Position numbers and translations under genes: made by a program
Part shown: positions 9,886 to 20,781 of the stretch, in pieces
Numbering within the stretch: position 1 is the first letter of the stretch
How the letters are laid out: each line of letters begins with the position of its first letter
From: Medicago truncatula
Lineage: Eukaryota; Streptophyta; Magnoliopsida; Fabales; Fabaceae
DNA: 64,000 bases
Reading direction: 5' to 3'
Assembly: GCF_003473485.1 (NCBI RefSeq)
Contig: NC_053046.1
Coordinates: forward strand, 10,240,001-10,304,000
The notes under the pieces: model-generated
Told to the model about the DNA's origin: nothing
Seen by the model: the letters and a program-made list of their open reading frames with translations, nothing else
Databases searched by the model: none

Positions 9886-11622
9886 CTACGACACCGACAA
9901 CTTGGTTATGTCACTTTGCTTCACAAACAATCCATGAAAACCATAGGGCACCCTCCTCGGCAACTTCACCTCCGCCACAATCTCAAACTCTGGCGACTTC
10001 GCATCCATCACCAAAAACTTAGATTCTCCCTTCTTCTCATCATGCACATAACTCACTAAATAACCATCATCCTCTTCCTCACCACCTTCCATCGCCACGA
10101 AAAACGGCTCACCACCATAACAACCCTCTCCATACAACCTACATCCAACTTCCTCCCCTTTCAACACATCAATCTTCACCACCCCCGAAAACTTTGGCAT
10201 TGGATTCCCAATCGCTGCATAAACAAACCTACTCTTCTTCCCCAAAAAATCATTGTTTATCACTGCCAAATCAAGATTTCTTGCTGATAATGGTTGTCTT
10301 GTTACTAACCCCGTTTCGACATTAATCCTCACTTTCTCAATCATGGCATGAATAAGGTCCATTCTCTCCATCACATGCTGCACTGACAAAATATTCGTTG
10401 CTACCAATGTCACTGTTCCCCCATCTTCCTCATCCCATGCGTTTATCGTATGCATAATATTAAACCCTGGAACATCAAACCACTTCATCTTGGACTCGTC
10501 ATTAGCATAACGAGGTAGAATTCCGATCCTTGAAACTTTAGATGGATCCGATCTCACCGGAGAACCACCGAAAATCATGCCAAGAGGATTCATTTCAAGC
10601 TGTATATCAGCGAACACAGCATATTTTTTAGTAATGGCGAAATCATGAAGAAACGAAGGTCTTTTCATGGAGAATACTGGAACGTCGTTATGTTTAACAC
10701 CATTCGAATCAAAACGGAAATAGGTTAAAAAAGGTCGAATGGGACCATAACGGAAAGCGAAACATTCACTTGTGTCAGAGTCTATTTTAGGATGCGCCGT
10801 CATACTCATCAAGAGTTTGCCGTTGAAATCATAACGGCCCATTGTTTGGATGTCACCGTTTGGTGTTAGTTTGACTTCATAAGGAAGATCTGATTCTCCT
10901 AAAGCAAAAAGACGGTTACCAAACAGAGCTAAACTTGTGTTGACCAATCCAATGCCGTTAGATGGGTTATACTGACCGGTTAACACCCGTGCTACAACCA
11001 CGGATCCACGTGCCGCTAAAGCAATAAGCGAGTTGAAACCAGAAAACACGTTTGGGATAAGTTGGTGACCAGCTTTGTTTTCAATTTTGTACTTGTAGGT
11101 TTTTACATAACGGCTACATAGTGTGGCTTTCCCGTTTGAGATTGTAATGGCATGAAGCATGCCGTCACCGTCAAAGAGATGGTAGGGTCCACGTGGAAGG
11201 AACTGTGGGTTTGGTCCGTTTCTTATGTAAGCACCGTAAAGTGACGGCGGGAGTGTACCTTTGATGATTACACATTGTGTTGGAGGGAGTTCGTCTAGGA
11301 CTGGTGCAAAGTTTTGGGACAAAACATGTCTTGGATCTACGGATGGTTTTATTGGTGGGTCTATGAAGGTGTTGATAATGTCATCGAGTGTGTTGAGTAT
11401 TAGTGCTGATATTGATGATGTTTGTAGTCTTTTGTTTGTGTTTTTGTGTTTTTGGGAGGTGAGAAGAGTTTTTGTTTTTGCAGGGGAACCGGTTCTTAGT
11501 GTCTCATGAGGTTGTGATGTTTGGGGTTTTTCTTGGGTTCTGACGAATGCTATGTTAAATTGAGGGATAGGAATTGTGGGTGGTTGTTTAGTTGTTAATA
11601 TTATTATGGGTTTGGGAACCAT
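9886..11622 (-). CDS. CCD4: Carotenoid cleavage dioxygenase 4, copy a
   Basis: Intronless gene, 578 residues, the usual CCD4 length. Residues 1-75 (MVPKPIIILTTKQPP...) are Ser/Thr/Lys/Pro-rich and look like a plastid transit peptide. The RPE65/CCD seven-bladed propeller domain follows from PSVDPRHVLSQNFAPVLDEL. The four iron-binding His blocks are present in order: MTAHPKID, SFLHDFAITKK, NIMHTINAWDEED and YGFHGLFV. The second-shell GPNPQFLP and FDGDGMLH blocks are intact. CCD4 enzymes act in plastids, often in plastoglobules, cleaving C40 carotenoids at the 9,10 (9',10') bond to yield C13 apocarotenoids such as beta-ionone; they control petal and seed carotenoid level. The gene is convergent with the PPR gene across a TE-filled gap. 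Closest relatives are copies b and c in this window. Confidence 0.95.
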   Translation of the reverse strand: MVPKPIIILTTKQPPTIPIPQFNIAFVRTQEKPQTSQPHETLRTGSPAKTKTLLTSQKHKNTNKRLQTSSISALILNTLDDIINTFIDPPIKPSVDPRHVLSQNFAPVLDELPPTQCVIIKGTLPPSLYGAYIRNGPNPQFLPRGPYHLFDGDGMLHAITISNGKATLCSRYVKTYKYKIENKAGHQLIPNVFSGFNSLIALAARGSVVVARVLTGQYNPSNGIGLVNTSLALFGNRLFALGESDLPYEVKLTPNGDIQTMGRYDFNGKLLMSMTAHPKIDSDTSECFAFRYGPIRPFLTYFRFDSNGVKHNDVPVFSMKRPSFLHDFAITKKYAVFADIQLEMNPLGMIFGGSPVRSDPSKVSRIGILPRYANDESKMKWFDVPGFNIMHTINAWDEEDGGTVTLVATNILSVQHVMERMDLIHAMIEKVRINVETGLVTRQPLSARNLDLAVINNDFLGKKSRFVYAAIGNPMPKFSGVVKIDVLKGEEVGCRLYGEGCYGGEPFFVAMEGGEEEDDGYLVSYVHDEKKGESKFLVMDAKSPEFEIVAEVKLPRRVPYGFHGLFVKQSDITKLSVS

Positions 11623-12771
11623 GTTGATAAAGTAAAGTGGATCTTGGAGAAGAAGATCGTAAGAGTTGTAGTGAAAGAGTGAGGAAATTGTGATTTAGGT
11701 TAGGAGGGAGGTATGATACTTATTGTGTACTGCTTGCATGAGAAAAAAATCAAATATCTACTATTGGTGATGGTTGGTGGTATTTCTTTTACTTGAATTA
11801 TTACTCATTTCCAACACACCACGTTTATTACTAGTAATATTGCTGCTGATTTGTTTGATGTAAAAGAGAAGAGATTCACAAACTTAAACTTACTAAGAAC
11901 TCTGTCTATTACATTTTAACCTTAATAAACTAAAAAAATCATGTTTTCAGCAGTCAGATCAATGAATAACACAAGAATAGTGCAAGAGGATAAGGGATAC
12001 TATTACAAACAAGTATACTGTATACATTCATGTGGTTCAAATGAAAGCGTACACCTAAATCATGATACATGAGGGACCGCATTCATATAATTGAGTTCAA
12101 ACTTGATATACTAAATTTGCACAATCCTGAGTAATTTAATAAAGTGAAATTAAGTTTTTTTATTTTTTATTTTTAAGTTTCATTGTTGAGAATTGAGATA
12201 TACTAGAGTGCCTCGAAATTTCGAATACAGTGAATATTTGTTTTATATTAAAGACGTTAAAAAAAGTTAGTACTAATGTTGTGTAATTAGGATGGGAATT
12301 GGGAAAGTATCACTACTATCACATATTATATATGGTCTATGGTAGACAAATATTTGAGAAATTATTCGAAACTTTGATAAATACTGGTAACACTCTTTAT
12401 AAGTACGTAGAAGAAGCTTATTGGTATTACTCGTAGGCATGACTGCAATAGTGAGCCAATCGATGCCAATTTGACACAAAATCCAACCAATATTAGTATG
12501 TTTTAATTCAACTAATAATATTTGTTTGTCTTGTATTTTTTTTTAATCAACGTCGATTATGTTACAATCTCATGCATGAACTTGTATTCTTTATCCCTAC
12601 CAAAACCAAAATAATTTTAATAAAAATTTCACAAGAAATATTATTCGTAAATTATACGCATTAACGAAATAAAATAAAAAAACAAATTAACACCATTAAC
12701 TAATAATGTGAGTATTTATTTTTTGACAAATAATAACGTGAGTATTTCTTGTCACAAAAAAAAAAGAGAAA
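11623..12771. other. CCD4a 5' flank
   Basis: The first 100 bases above the start codon match the leaders of CCD4b and CCD4c (the strand-reversed phrase 'aatcacaatttc' recurs), so the 5' UTR was duplicated too. 11930-12480 matches 21420-21840 of the next unit; the SINE present there is absent here. No further gene. Confidence 0.6.
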
Positions 12772-12948
12772 TGATATTTGTACATCAACTTTGTGATAAC
12801 CTTTTGACAACTTTCTCTCTCATATTCACATTATCCTTTTATTCTCTCTCTTCCTTTTTCTCTCTCCATTAATTTTAACCAATGAAAAGAGAGAAAAAAG
12901 AAGTTGTCACCAAAAGTTGTATAAAATAGTTGTTCAAATATCACTACT
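12772..12948. mobile_element. MITE with ATGATATTTG ends
   Basis: About 177 bp. The left end 'atgatatttgtacatcaac' and the right end in reverse complement 'gtgatatttgaacaactat' form inverted repeats; inner arms 'ttttgacaactttctctctc' and 'gagagaaaaaagaagttgtc' also pair. A second, opposite-oriented copy is at 20.78-21.30 kb. Superfamily not determined; boundaries are good to a few bases. Confidence 0.7.
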
Positions 12949-13010
12949 CAAAAAATAACGTGAGTATTTGACATATGGAGCCGACATATAATGTCAAAAT
13001 ATCCATGTCC

Positions 13011-13625
13011 CATCACACAAAATAACTCGTCTTCGTTCCCCAACGATCCCCGATCCAATAAACATAAACAAAATATCTACAGTTTTTAACAAAATATCTG
13101 CGAAAACTTTTGGTGCTTGTAGGGAAAGGCATTTCTATGAGGTTCTTGGTGATTTCAAGGAGATGTGAAGGGTAGAGATAAAGGACAGTTTTACATTTTC
13201 TAAGAGATGCCAAAATGGTGTTTGAAACGACTTGAAATGAAAGAAATGTTGATAGTTTTTTTTTTTTTTTTTTTTTTTTTTGAGGAAAGAAATGTTTGAT
13301 AGTTGGAAAGCCATGTCTATGGGTTACATGCAGAATGGTTTGTACAAGTTTGAGTATCATATGGCAGCTGGAGTGCTACACATGAATCACTACTTGAAAA
13401 ATTAAGAATTGCTTGTGGTAGTTCTACCTTTTCAACCATGAACTAACTAAGTACGTAGGTTGAAAATACACATGTTAAAGATACTTAATGGAAGCTTTTA
13501 AAATATAAAAAAAAATTACACATACTTTTGTAGTTTCAGAGTTGTGAATTATGATAGTCTTTAATTGCATAGATATAGATATAAAAGTATTATAATAAAT
13601 TCCATTTTAGTGAGTAACCATGAAG
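13011..13625 (+). pseudogene. Truncated PPR copy 1
   Basis: From 13108 the DNA follows the 3' half of the PPR gene (from about 4750): 'tgtagggaaaggcatttcta', 'ttcttggtgatttcaagg', then a jump to 'ctaagagatgccaaaatggt', and on through 'ttgaaaaattaagaattgct' to 'catgaactaactaagta' and about 180 bases of 3' flank. It has an internal deletion, stops and frameshifts and no N-terminal half. The block upstream (13011-13107, 'cccatcacacaaaataactc...') is not in the parent gene but is shared with PPR copy 2, so both truncated copies descend from a single truncation event. Confidence 0.88.
13258..13284 (-). mobile_element. Poly(A)-only retroposed insertion
   Basis: Within truncated PPR copy 1, a tract of about 24 T followed by GAG is flanked by 'gaaagaaatgttgatagtt' (13239-13257) and 'gaaagaaatgtttgatagtt' (13285-13304), a 19-20 bp target duplication. 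PPR copy 2 has a single 'gaaagaaatgttgatagttg' and no insert (about 23761). It looks like target-primed reverse transcription that integrated only a poly(A) tail. Confidence 0.7.
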
Positions 13626-13630
13626 ATAAA

Positions 13631-14035
13631 TTATGGGTTAATACTGCTTTTGGTCCTTCTAATATGAGTGAATTTCATTTTAGTTTCTGTAAAAAAAAAA
13701 AAAAATTAGATTTTGTTCTTATCATTTGAGATTCTTATACTTTCGGTCCCTCGTTTATATATGTCAAAAGAATCTACACACATGGCATGCTAGTTGTGTA
13801 TTTTTTTACTTTTATAATTAATTAGTTTCCACATGGCACGCTGACATGGATGCTTTTATATTTTTTCAATCCACTTTAAATATAAAACAATTATAAAATC
13901 AATTAAAATAACAAAATTTGAATTAAAAATAAAAAAAACACATTCTTCTTGTTTCTATTTTCCTTCCCCTTCTCCCACCGCATGAAGAAAATTAAGAGAA
14001 CCAGATCCCTAAAAAAGAACACATTGTGAGGTTTT
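13631..14035. repeat. Dispersed repeat, 'gggttaatactgcttttggtcc' type
   Basis: Opens with gggttaatactgcttttggt and contains ttcattttagtttctgtaaa plus two 'acatggca(t/c)gctgacatgg'-like phrases. From memory this style of sequence is very common in legume genomes as terminal parts of non-autonomous DNA transposons. No coding content and no second terminus identified. Confidence 0.4.
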
Positions 14036-14098
14036 ATGTCCCAAAATTATGAAATTTGCAAAAGCCTTTCTTTTTTTGTTGCTCTAATGGTGCAATTT

Positions 14099-15892
14099 TC
14101 AGGCCCTTGGGCGACCATCAGCAACTAAAAGATAAAAAATCTCATCACATTTGGTTACATCAAATGTATAGGTTTTAGGAACATATTTTTCATTTTTTGG
14201 TTCAACAGGATTCTTCCCATCAGATGGCCTCAACAATATACATGTATAAGGAGGTCCATGTTTTAGCTCAACAACATTAACCTCACAATCTTCGACATCC
14301 TCATAAGATATGTCGAATTCTTGGTCACTGTCATTAATTTCGACATAAGCAACCTTATCTTTTTTATGATATTTATGAGTTCTGGCTTTTTCAGCCTTCT
14401 CTCTTTTAACCTGTCGAACTCTATCAGTCAGTTGGGCTATATCTCTTAATTGTTGAGTGTTTAATTTCTTCCTAATGGAATAGTCTAGGCCATTGAGAGC
14501 CATTTCGAATAACTCATGCTCTAGGACTTGAGTGAAACATTTTTCCTTCAACAATCTAAACCTATTTAAATAATCATCAATAGATTCAAGTGTTTTTCTT
14601 CTAACACTAGTCAATTCTTTAAAACTTATCTTAGTTTGGCCCATCTAGAATTGTTCATGGAATACTCTTTTCAACATAGTCCAATGCTGAATTGAATATG
14701 GTAGAAGGGTAATGAACCAAGTGAAGTCATTCTCTGTTAGAGAATTTGGAGAAAAAAAAAATTAATCTCAAATTCTCATTATTTGATATATCCCATGCCT
14801 CAATCAAATAACGTGCAATGTGTTCGACAGTAGATTCACTGGTATCACTAGCAAACTTAGTAAAGTTAGGAATTTTCCAATTTCTGAGAAGTTTAGTTTG
14901 CAAGACATATTCTGAAAGAGGTGAAACAAAGTTAGCCCTATGTAAACCTATGTTCAGGCCATTTTGAGCAATAATGGTTTAGACCAAATTGGCTATATTA
15001 CTATTTTTCCCCCAAGTTTTGTTGTTGGACATTCCTAACAACTTCATTAACATCATTATTCTTATCTACCAAAATCACTTCTAGTTGTACCTGGACTACT
15101 GGTTCGACAGGTTGGGGTTGAGGCAAGGGTTGTTGTCTTTGAATCATATGTTCGACAATTTGCAATGGTCTAGGATTTTGGACTGGTGGAATCTGTTGAT
15201 GGATAGGCTGAACAGGGGAAATAAATTTGTTATTCACCCCATTTGAGTGGTTAAAGCTTGGTAACTTTGGTTTGTGTTTTGAATCAAATGATTAAAAATT
15301 GTACCAATTTGTTGTGTTAACCATATCATGATTGCTCTCATCCATTTGTTGTCTTAAAGTCATCATGGAATTTGTGGTTAAAGTTTGTGGAGCATTTCGA
15401 CCAGGAACACTAGAGGTTGAGGGTATATTTGCATTATATGGTGCGAAAAGAATTACATTATCGGCCAATATGGAGGCATTATTTTCTAAACCTGCCATCA
15501 CTGATGTTGGCATACCATCCAATCTAGCCCTAATTTGGGCATAATGAAGTTTTGCATGGCTATAAACCTATAATGGGTATAATGAAGTTTTGCATGACTA
15601 TAAACTTATCATCCAATCTAACCCTAATCTGGGTATGAGGAGACACAAGAATACTAGTAGTCACAAGGATACTAGTAGTAAAGGGTGGCACAAAAGCCCC
15701 CACGCCAGATTGTGTCATTGCAGCAGCAGTTGTCGACACTGTTGCATGGATTTCTGTCGAAACTGGCATATCCATAGTTGATTCCATGGCAGTTGACACC
15801 CTGACACCAACTGTTAGAGCATATGCTTGTGAAATTATTCTTGTGAAGAAGACTGTGATGATGCAGAAGTACCACTGTTGGTAGGTCAAGTC
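14099..15892 (-). pseudogene. Ty3/gypsy retrotransposon gag remnant
   Basis: The best piece (14099-14644, minus) reads SVRRKTLESIDDYLNRFRLL, LEHELFEMALNGLDYSIRKK and YVPKTYTFDVTKCDEIF, the gag core of a legume Ty3 lineage. The frame continues upstream across one stop as ENDFTWFITLLPYSIQHWTM. Pieces at 15001-15237 (Gln/Pro-rich), 15292-15522 and 15560-15889 are likely gag N-terminal parts in shifted frames. There is no protease, reverse transcriptase or integrase. At least one stop and two frame changes make it non-functional. Confidence 0.85.
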
Positions 15893-16735
15893 ATTTCTTT
15901 TAAAGTTTTACCATTTCTTAAATGCATGCACAAACAAATATTTTTCCAGAAAAAAGTTTACTAAAGACAATCACAAATTTTCAGAAACAGTTTTCACAAG
16001 AACACTTAGAAAATATTTTAAAGTTATGGAAATTTCTTTCAAAAATTGCACAAACATGGTCCCACTAAGCGTGCCAATTTGTTTACTAGTGTTTTTGGTA
16101 AACAATAAGACTAGTTTTGATTATTACAAGCATGATCAAACCAGAAATTCTAGGACATGTTGTGCAATCTTTTTCCAAAAAATACATGAATGTTCATCAT
16201 TTCATAGTTTGCTTTATGAACAAGATCAATAAAATTGTTTTTGTATGAAAATAATTGTCTTTCGACATAAAGCAGTAAAGCAAATGCAAGTAAAAGACTT
16301 AAAAGTTTAAATGCAGAAACTTAAAGAAAATGTAAATTGCATTGCATTAAAATAAAAGTGGTTCAACAAATCCGATTACATACATTATGTGACTCTTTTC
16401 TCTAAACGCTGGTACTTTGAGTGCTAGAATTATATAAATGATTTGTGACCCATTTTTCTTATGAAAAACTACAATTTATATATGGACGCAATATATGCAA
16501 AACTAAACTGCTAAAAACTACATTTCTTCGACAAGAAACTGCATGTCTTCCACGTATATGGATAGTTGAAACCAACTTCTTTACTAAATTAACTGCCTGC
16601 CGAATTGCGACTTCTGTCCAATGTTCTTAATATTTCTCGAATTCAGCAACTTCCAATCATGTACTTAGAGAATTTTATAGTTTTAAACCTTCTTTTACTT
16701 GTCGAATATAAACCAGATAAAATATAGGCTAACAA
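15893..16735 (-). mobile_element. Leader/LTR part of the same Ty3 remnant
   Basis: On the minus strand the phrase 'acaaattggcacgcttagtg' (about 16059-16086) is the type of sequence found at the LTR/primer-binding junction of Ty3 elements, so the bases above about 16080 would be LTR and those below the gag leader. The right edge at about 16735 is set by the return of sequence shared with unit 1 ('aaaatacaagggagggta', like 8260). The left LTR is not recognised. Confidence 0.5.
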
Positions 16736-17189
16736 TAATATAAATAAAATACAAGGGAGGGTATCGTGGACACTAATACCCATCTCCCAACCCACAATGA
16801 TTTCATCAAACTTACATTTTTACCTCTCTTAGATTAGAACTCTTAAAATAACTTTTTAAGTTACATTTATATGGTAATTTTTTATTGTAAGGTAAGGCAA
16901 ACCCTTAAACAAATTGTTTACTCAATTTGTTTTAAAACAATGTAGTTTTGACTTTTTACATATTTTAATATTTTTTTTCTTTAAAAAAAGAGGGATGCTA
17001 TATGTCAAGAAGACATGCACCGGCGAAAATTTCATGAAAGCTATTTGCACGTTTTCCAGTTTCTTTCTCAAAAGTATTAAAAAAATAATAGAATCACTAG
17101 TCCACCACCGATCACTAATATCATTTGATATTCTTCTGGGGTGATGGGAGTTCATTTTTGCTGGCAATGATATAAATGTCATGTAAGGG

Positions 17190-17502
17190 CAGGGTCGGTC
17201 CAACATGTCAAGAGATTTAAAGCAAATTTTTTATAATGAAGTCTTTAATTTGAATTTTAAAAAAAAAATGCTTATTAAAAGCATAATAAATCAAATTTTG
17301 TTGAATCTAAGATTTGAACTTTAGTCCAAAAGTATTTGATGCCTTAAAATTGACCAACTAAGATAGATAAATATTGATCATCAGAAAGTATGTCATATTA
17401 TATATTTATAATTAAATTGACTTATTTTGAGGATTTTTTTTAATTCAAAATTTTGAGGTCTAAAACCCTCACTTTGGTGGCTTGGTCCTTAGGCCAGCCA
17501 TG
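17190..17502. mobile_element. hAT-type MITE
   Basis: 313 bp flanked by a perfect 8-bp direct repeat tgtaaggg (17182-17189, 17503-17510). Ends cagggtcggtcc and, in reverse complement, catggctggcct are imperfect inverted repeats. An 8-bp duplication and C-A-G-G-G start are typical of hAT elements. No coding capacity. Confidence 0.8.
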
Positions 17503-17510
17503 TGTAAGGG

Positions 17511-18664
17511 ATGAAGGTTATGGAAGATAAAAGAGAGATATAAATAACAGAAGATGCTAATGGGTATATCAAAAAAATAAAATAAAAAAGAAATGCCAAT
17601 GGGAGATAAAAACGGAAATAAATGCCACATCAATCGTGATGCAATCATGATAAGAATATTCGTTGTAATTAGTAAGTATAGAAAATTCTATTGTGAAGTC
17701 ATGAAAATGACTTTTCTAGTGAAGTTAAATGGTCAATCATTGAGCATTTGTGTATTTAATTCATTTCACGTCAGATTATATGGTGTATTGCGCATTTGTC
17801 CATAAGGTATTTCATTATATATTTACTTATTCCAATTGTGTCCCAGATTAAATCAAAATAAACATAGATTCTCATTTGTACACTAAGATTGAAATTTCCC
17901 TTAATATTTTGTACGATGACTAATTTGTAATAAGGTAAAGTTTAGTTCTAGAGTGGTCTACCAACATGACATTAGCTGACATGACATCGACGTTATACTA
18001 TTGGCTAAACAAAATAACTTTTCTAAAAAAGTCAGTCTTTTGACTGCACTGTAGAAGCCCCCAGTATGTATTGGTTAATGCTACTTTACGCGAAGAAAAA
18101 TCCACGAAATATTCACGACAGCCACATAATTATTGTAGCACACCCTCATTTTTACTTCCACCAACTTTTTTTTTTCTTTCACTAATCACAAGATCCAACG
18201 GTTGCACTTCATTCGCTATATGTTGGGGATAATATTTCTCGCTGTCACTCTGAAAAAAATATAGTGCAAGTTCATTAGGATGGGGTTGGAATACTTGAAT
18301 CCAATCAAATTTGGGGACGGAGAAAGCAAAATTCTTCCGTTCCGTACTCCCGTTCCATGAAAAACATTAAACCACATTAAGCTTTAAGAGATCTGGCTGT
18401 ATATATCAAATGCTGCTTTCTATTTTTGGTGAATCATCAAATGCTACTAGTGTGTACTTTTAACTACCTACGGATATAGTATAATAAACCAAACAGTTAA
18501 ATATACAAATTCTCTACCTTCCATTCCTTACTATAAGTAATGTAGCATTAACCGGCCTAACAACAAATTATTTGTTCAAACCCATTTGTGGCAATGATTG
18601 TTCACCTTTACTGTATAAACGACAATAATGGTATGTCTTAGAACAAGACAAACTATGCTTCATC
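17511..18664. other. CCD4b 3' flank
   Basis: 18290-18660 matches the CCD4a 3' flank (about 9520-9885). It shares 'gacggagaaagc', the 'aaaacattaaaccaca' block and the sequence up to the stop codon. No gene found in the rest. Confidence 0.6.
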
Positions 18665-20404
18665 CTAGGAGACCGACAACCTCGTGATGTCACTCTCTTT
18701 CACAAACAATCCATGAAAACCATAAGGCACCCTCCTTGGCAACTTCACTTCCGCCACAATCTCAAACTCCGGAGACTTAGCATCCATCACCAAAAACCTT
18801 GACTCTCCCTTCTTCTCATCATGCACATAACTCACTAAATAACCATCATCCTCTTCCTCACCATCTTCCCTAGCCACGAAAAACGGCTCACCACCATAAC
18901 AATCCTCTCCATACAACCTACACCCAACTTCCTCCCCTTTCAACACATCTATCTTCACCACCCCCGAAAACTTCGGCATTGGATTCCCAATCGCCGCGTA
19001 AATAAACCTGTGTTTCTTCCCCAAAAACTCATTGTTTATCACTGCCAAATCAAGATTTCTTGCTGATAACGGTTGTCTTGTTACTATCCCCGTTTCGACG
19101 TTAATTCTCACTTTCTCAATCATTTCATGAATAAGCTCCAATCTCTCCATCATATGCTCCACGCAGAGAATATTCGGTGCAACTATTGTCACTGTTTTCC
19201 CATCTTCCTCATCCCATGCGTTTATCAAATGCATAATATTAAGCCCAGGAACATCAAACCACTTCATCTTCGACTCGTTATCAGCATAACGAGGTAGAAT
19301 TCCGATCCTTGGAACTTTCGATGGATCGGACCTTACCGGGGAACCACCGAAAATCATGTCAAGAGGATTAATTTCAAGCTGTATATCAGCGAACAAAGCG
19401 TATTTTTTTGTAATTGCGAAATCATGAAGAAAAGAAGGTCTTTTCATGGAGAAAACTGGAACGTCATTGTGTTTAACTCCATTTGAATCAAAACGGAAAT
19501 AGGTTAAAAAAGGTCGAATGAGACCGTAGCGGTAAGCGAAACATTCACCTGTGTCGGAGTCAATTTTAGGATGCGCCGTCATATTCATGAAGAGTTTGCC
19601 GTTAAAATCATAACGGCCTATTGTTTGGATATCACCGTTTGGTGTAACTTTGATTTCATAAGGAAGATCTGATTCTCCTAAAGCAAAAAGACGGTTGCCA
19701 AACAGAGCCAAACTTGTGTTGATCAATCCAATGCCGTTAATTGGATTATACTGACCAGTTAACACACGTGCTACAGCCACGGATCCACGTGCCGCTAAAC
19801 CAATAAGCGAGTTGAAACCAGAAAACACGTTTGGGAGAATTTGGTAACCAGCTTCGTTTTCGATTTTGTATTTATAGGTTTGAACGTAACGGCTACATAG
19901 TGTGGCTTTTCCGTTTGTGATTTTAACAGCATGAAGCATGCCGTCACCGTCAAAGAGATGGTAAGGTCCACGTGGAAGGAACTGAGGGTTTGGTCCGTTT
20001 CTTATGTAAACACCGTTAAGTGACGGTGGAAGTGTGCCTTTAATGACTTTGCATTGTGTTGGAGGGAGTTCGTCAAGGACTGGTGCAAAGTTTTGGGACA
20101 AAACATGTCTTGGATCTACGGATGGTTTTATTGGTGGGTCTATGAAGGTGTTGATGATGTCATCGAGTGTGTTGAGTATTAGTGCTGAGATTGATGATGT
20201 TTGTAGTGTTTTGTTTGTGTTTTTGAGTTTTTGGGTGGTGGTGGTGAGAAGAGCAAGAAGAGTTTTTGTAGGGGTGGTTCTTAGTGTCTTAGGTTGTGAT
20301 GTTTGAGGTTTTTCTTTGGTTCTGACGGATGCTGTGTTAAATTGAGGGATATAAGTTGTGGGTGGTTGTTTACATGCTATTATGATGATGGGTTTGGGAA
20401 CCAT
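18665..20404 (-). CDS. CCD4: Carotenoid cleavage dioxygenase 4, copy b
   Basis: Intronless, 579 residues, same strand as copy a. Transit-peptide-like N-terminus (MVPKPIIIIACKQPPTTYIP), then the full CCD domain. The four metal-binding His blocks are intact: MTAHPKID, SFLHDFAITKK, NIMHLINAWDEED and YGFHGLFV. Over the last 90 residues it differs from copy a at six positions and from copy c at three, while many third-codon bases differ; this is the pattern of purifying selection. The N-terminal 70 residues carry small insertions and deletions relative to the other copies. Expected role: plastid cleavage of carotenoids to C13 apocarotenoids. It sits about 7 kb from copy a with a truncated PPR and a Ty3 remnant between them. 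Confidence 0.95.
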   Translation of the reverse strand: MVPKPIIIIACKQPPTTYIPQFNTASVRTKEKPQTSQPKTLRTTPTKTLLALLTTTTQKLKNTNKTLQTSSISALILNTLDDIINTFIDPPIKPSVDPRHVLSQNFAPVLDELPPTQCKVIKGTLPPSLNGVYIRNGPNPQFLPRGPYHLFDGDGMLHAVKITNGKATLCSRYVQTYKYKIENEAGYQILPNVFSGFNSLIGLAARGSVAVARVLTGQYNPINGIGLINTSLALFGNRLFALGESDLPYEIKVTPNGDIQTIGRYDFNGKLFMNMTAHPKIDSDTGECFAYRYGLIRPFLTYFRFDSNGVKHNDVPVFSMKRPSFLHDFAITKKYALFADIQLEINPLDMIFGGSPVRSDPSKVPRIGILPRYADNESKMKWFDVPGLNIMHLINAWDEEDGKTVTIVAPNILCVEHMMERLELIHEMIEKVRINVETGIVTRQPLSARNLDLAVINNEFLGKKHRFIYAAIGNPMPKFSGVVKIDVLKGEEVGCRLYGEDCYGGEPFFVAREDGEEEDDGYLVSYVHDEKKGESRFLVMDAKSPEFEIVAEVKLPRRVPYGFHGLFVKESDITRLSVS

Positions 20405-20781
20405 GTTGATAAGGTAAAGTGGATTTTGGAGAGGAGATAGTAAGAGTTGCAGTGAAAGAGTGAGGAAATTGTGATTTAGGTAAGGAGGGAGGTATGATAC
20501 TTATCGTGTACGTTGCATGAGAAAAAAAAAAATCAAATACGTACTATTATTGATGGTTGGTGGTATTACTATTTCCTTTACTTGAATTATTACTAGGAGA
20601 CATGCTTTCTGACGTGCCAAGTTTATTATAGAACGTTGTGCTGATTGGCTTGTATGTTAAGTGGTAACATGAACTAGTAATATTGCTGCTGATTTGTTTC
20701 ATGTAAAAAAATGAAGAAATTCTTAAACTTACTAAGAGAGCTCTGTCTATTACATTTTACCTTAACTTGATAAAAAAAAAC

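Noticed and set aside
11261..11509. Open frame on the strand opposite CCD4a (and its equivalents at 20034-20306 and 34671-35102)
   Set aside because: It recurs only because it is the mirror of the conserved CCD4 N-terminal coding region; no start context or separate signal supports a gene.
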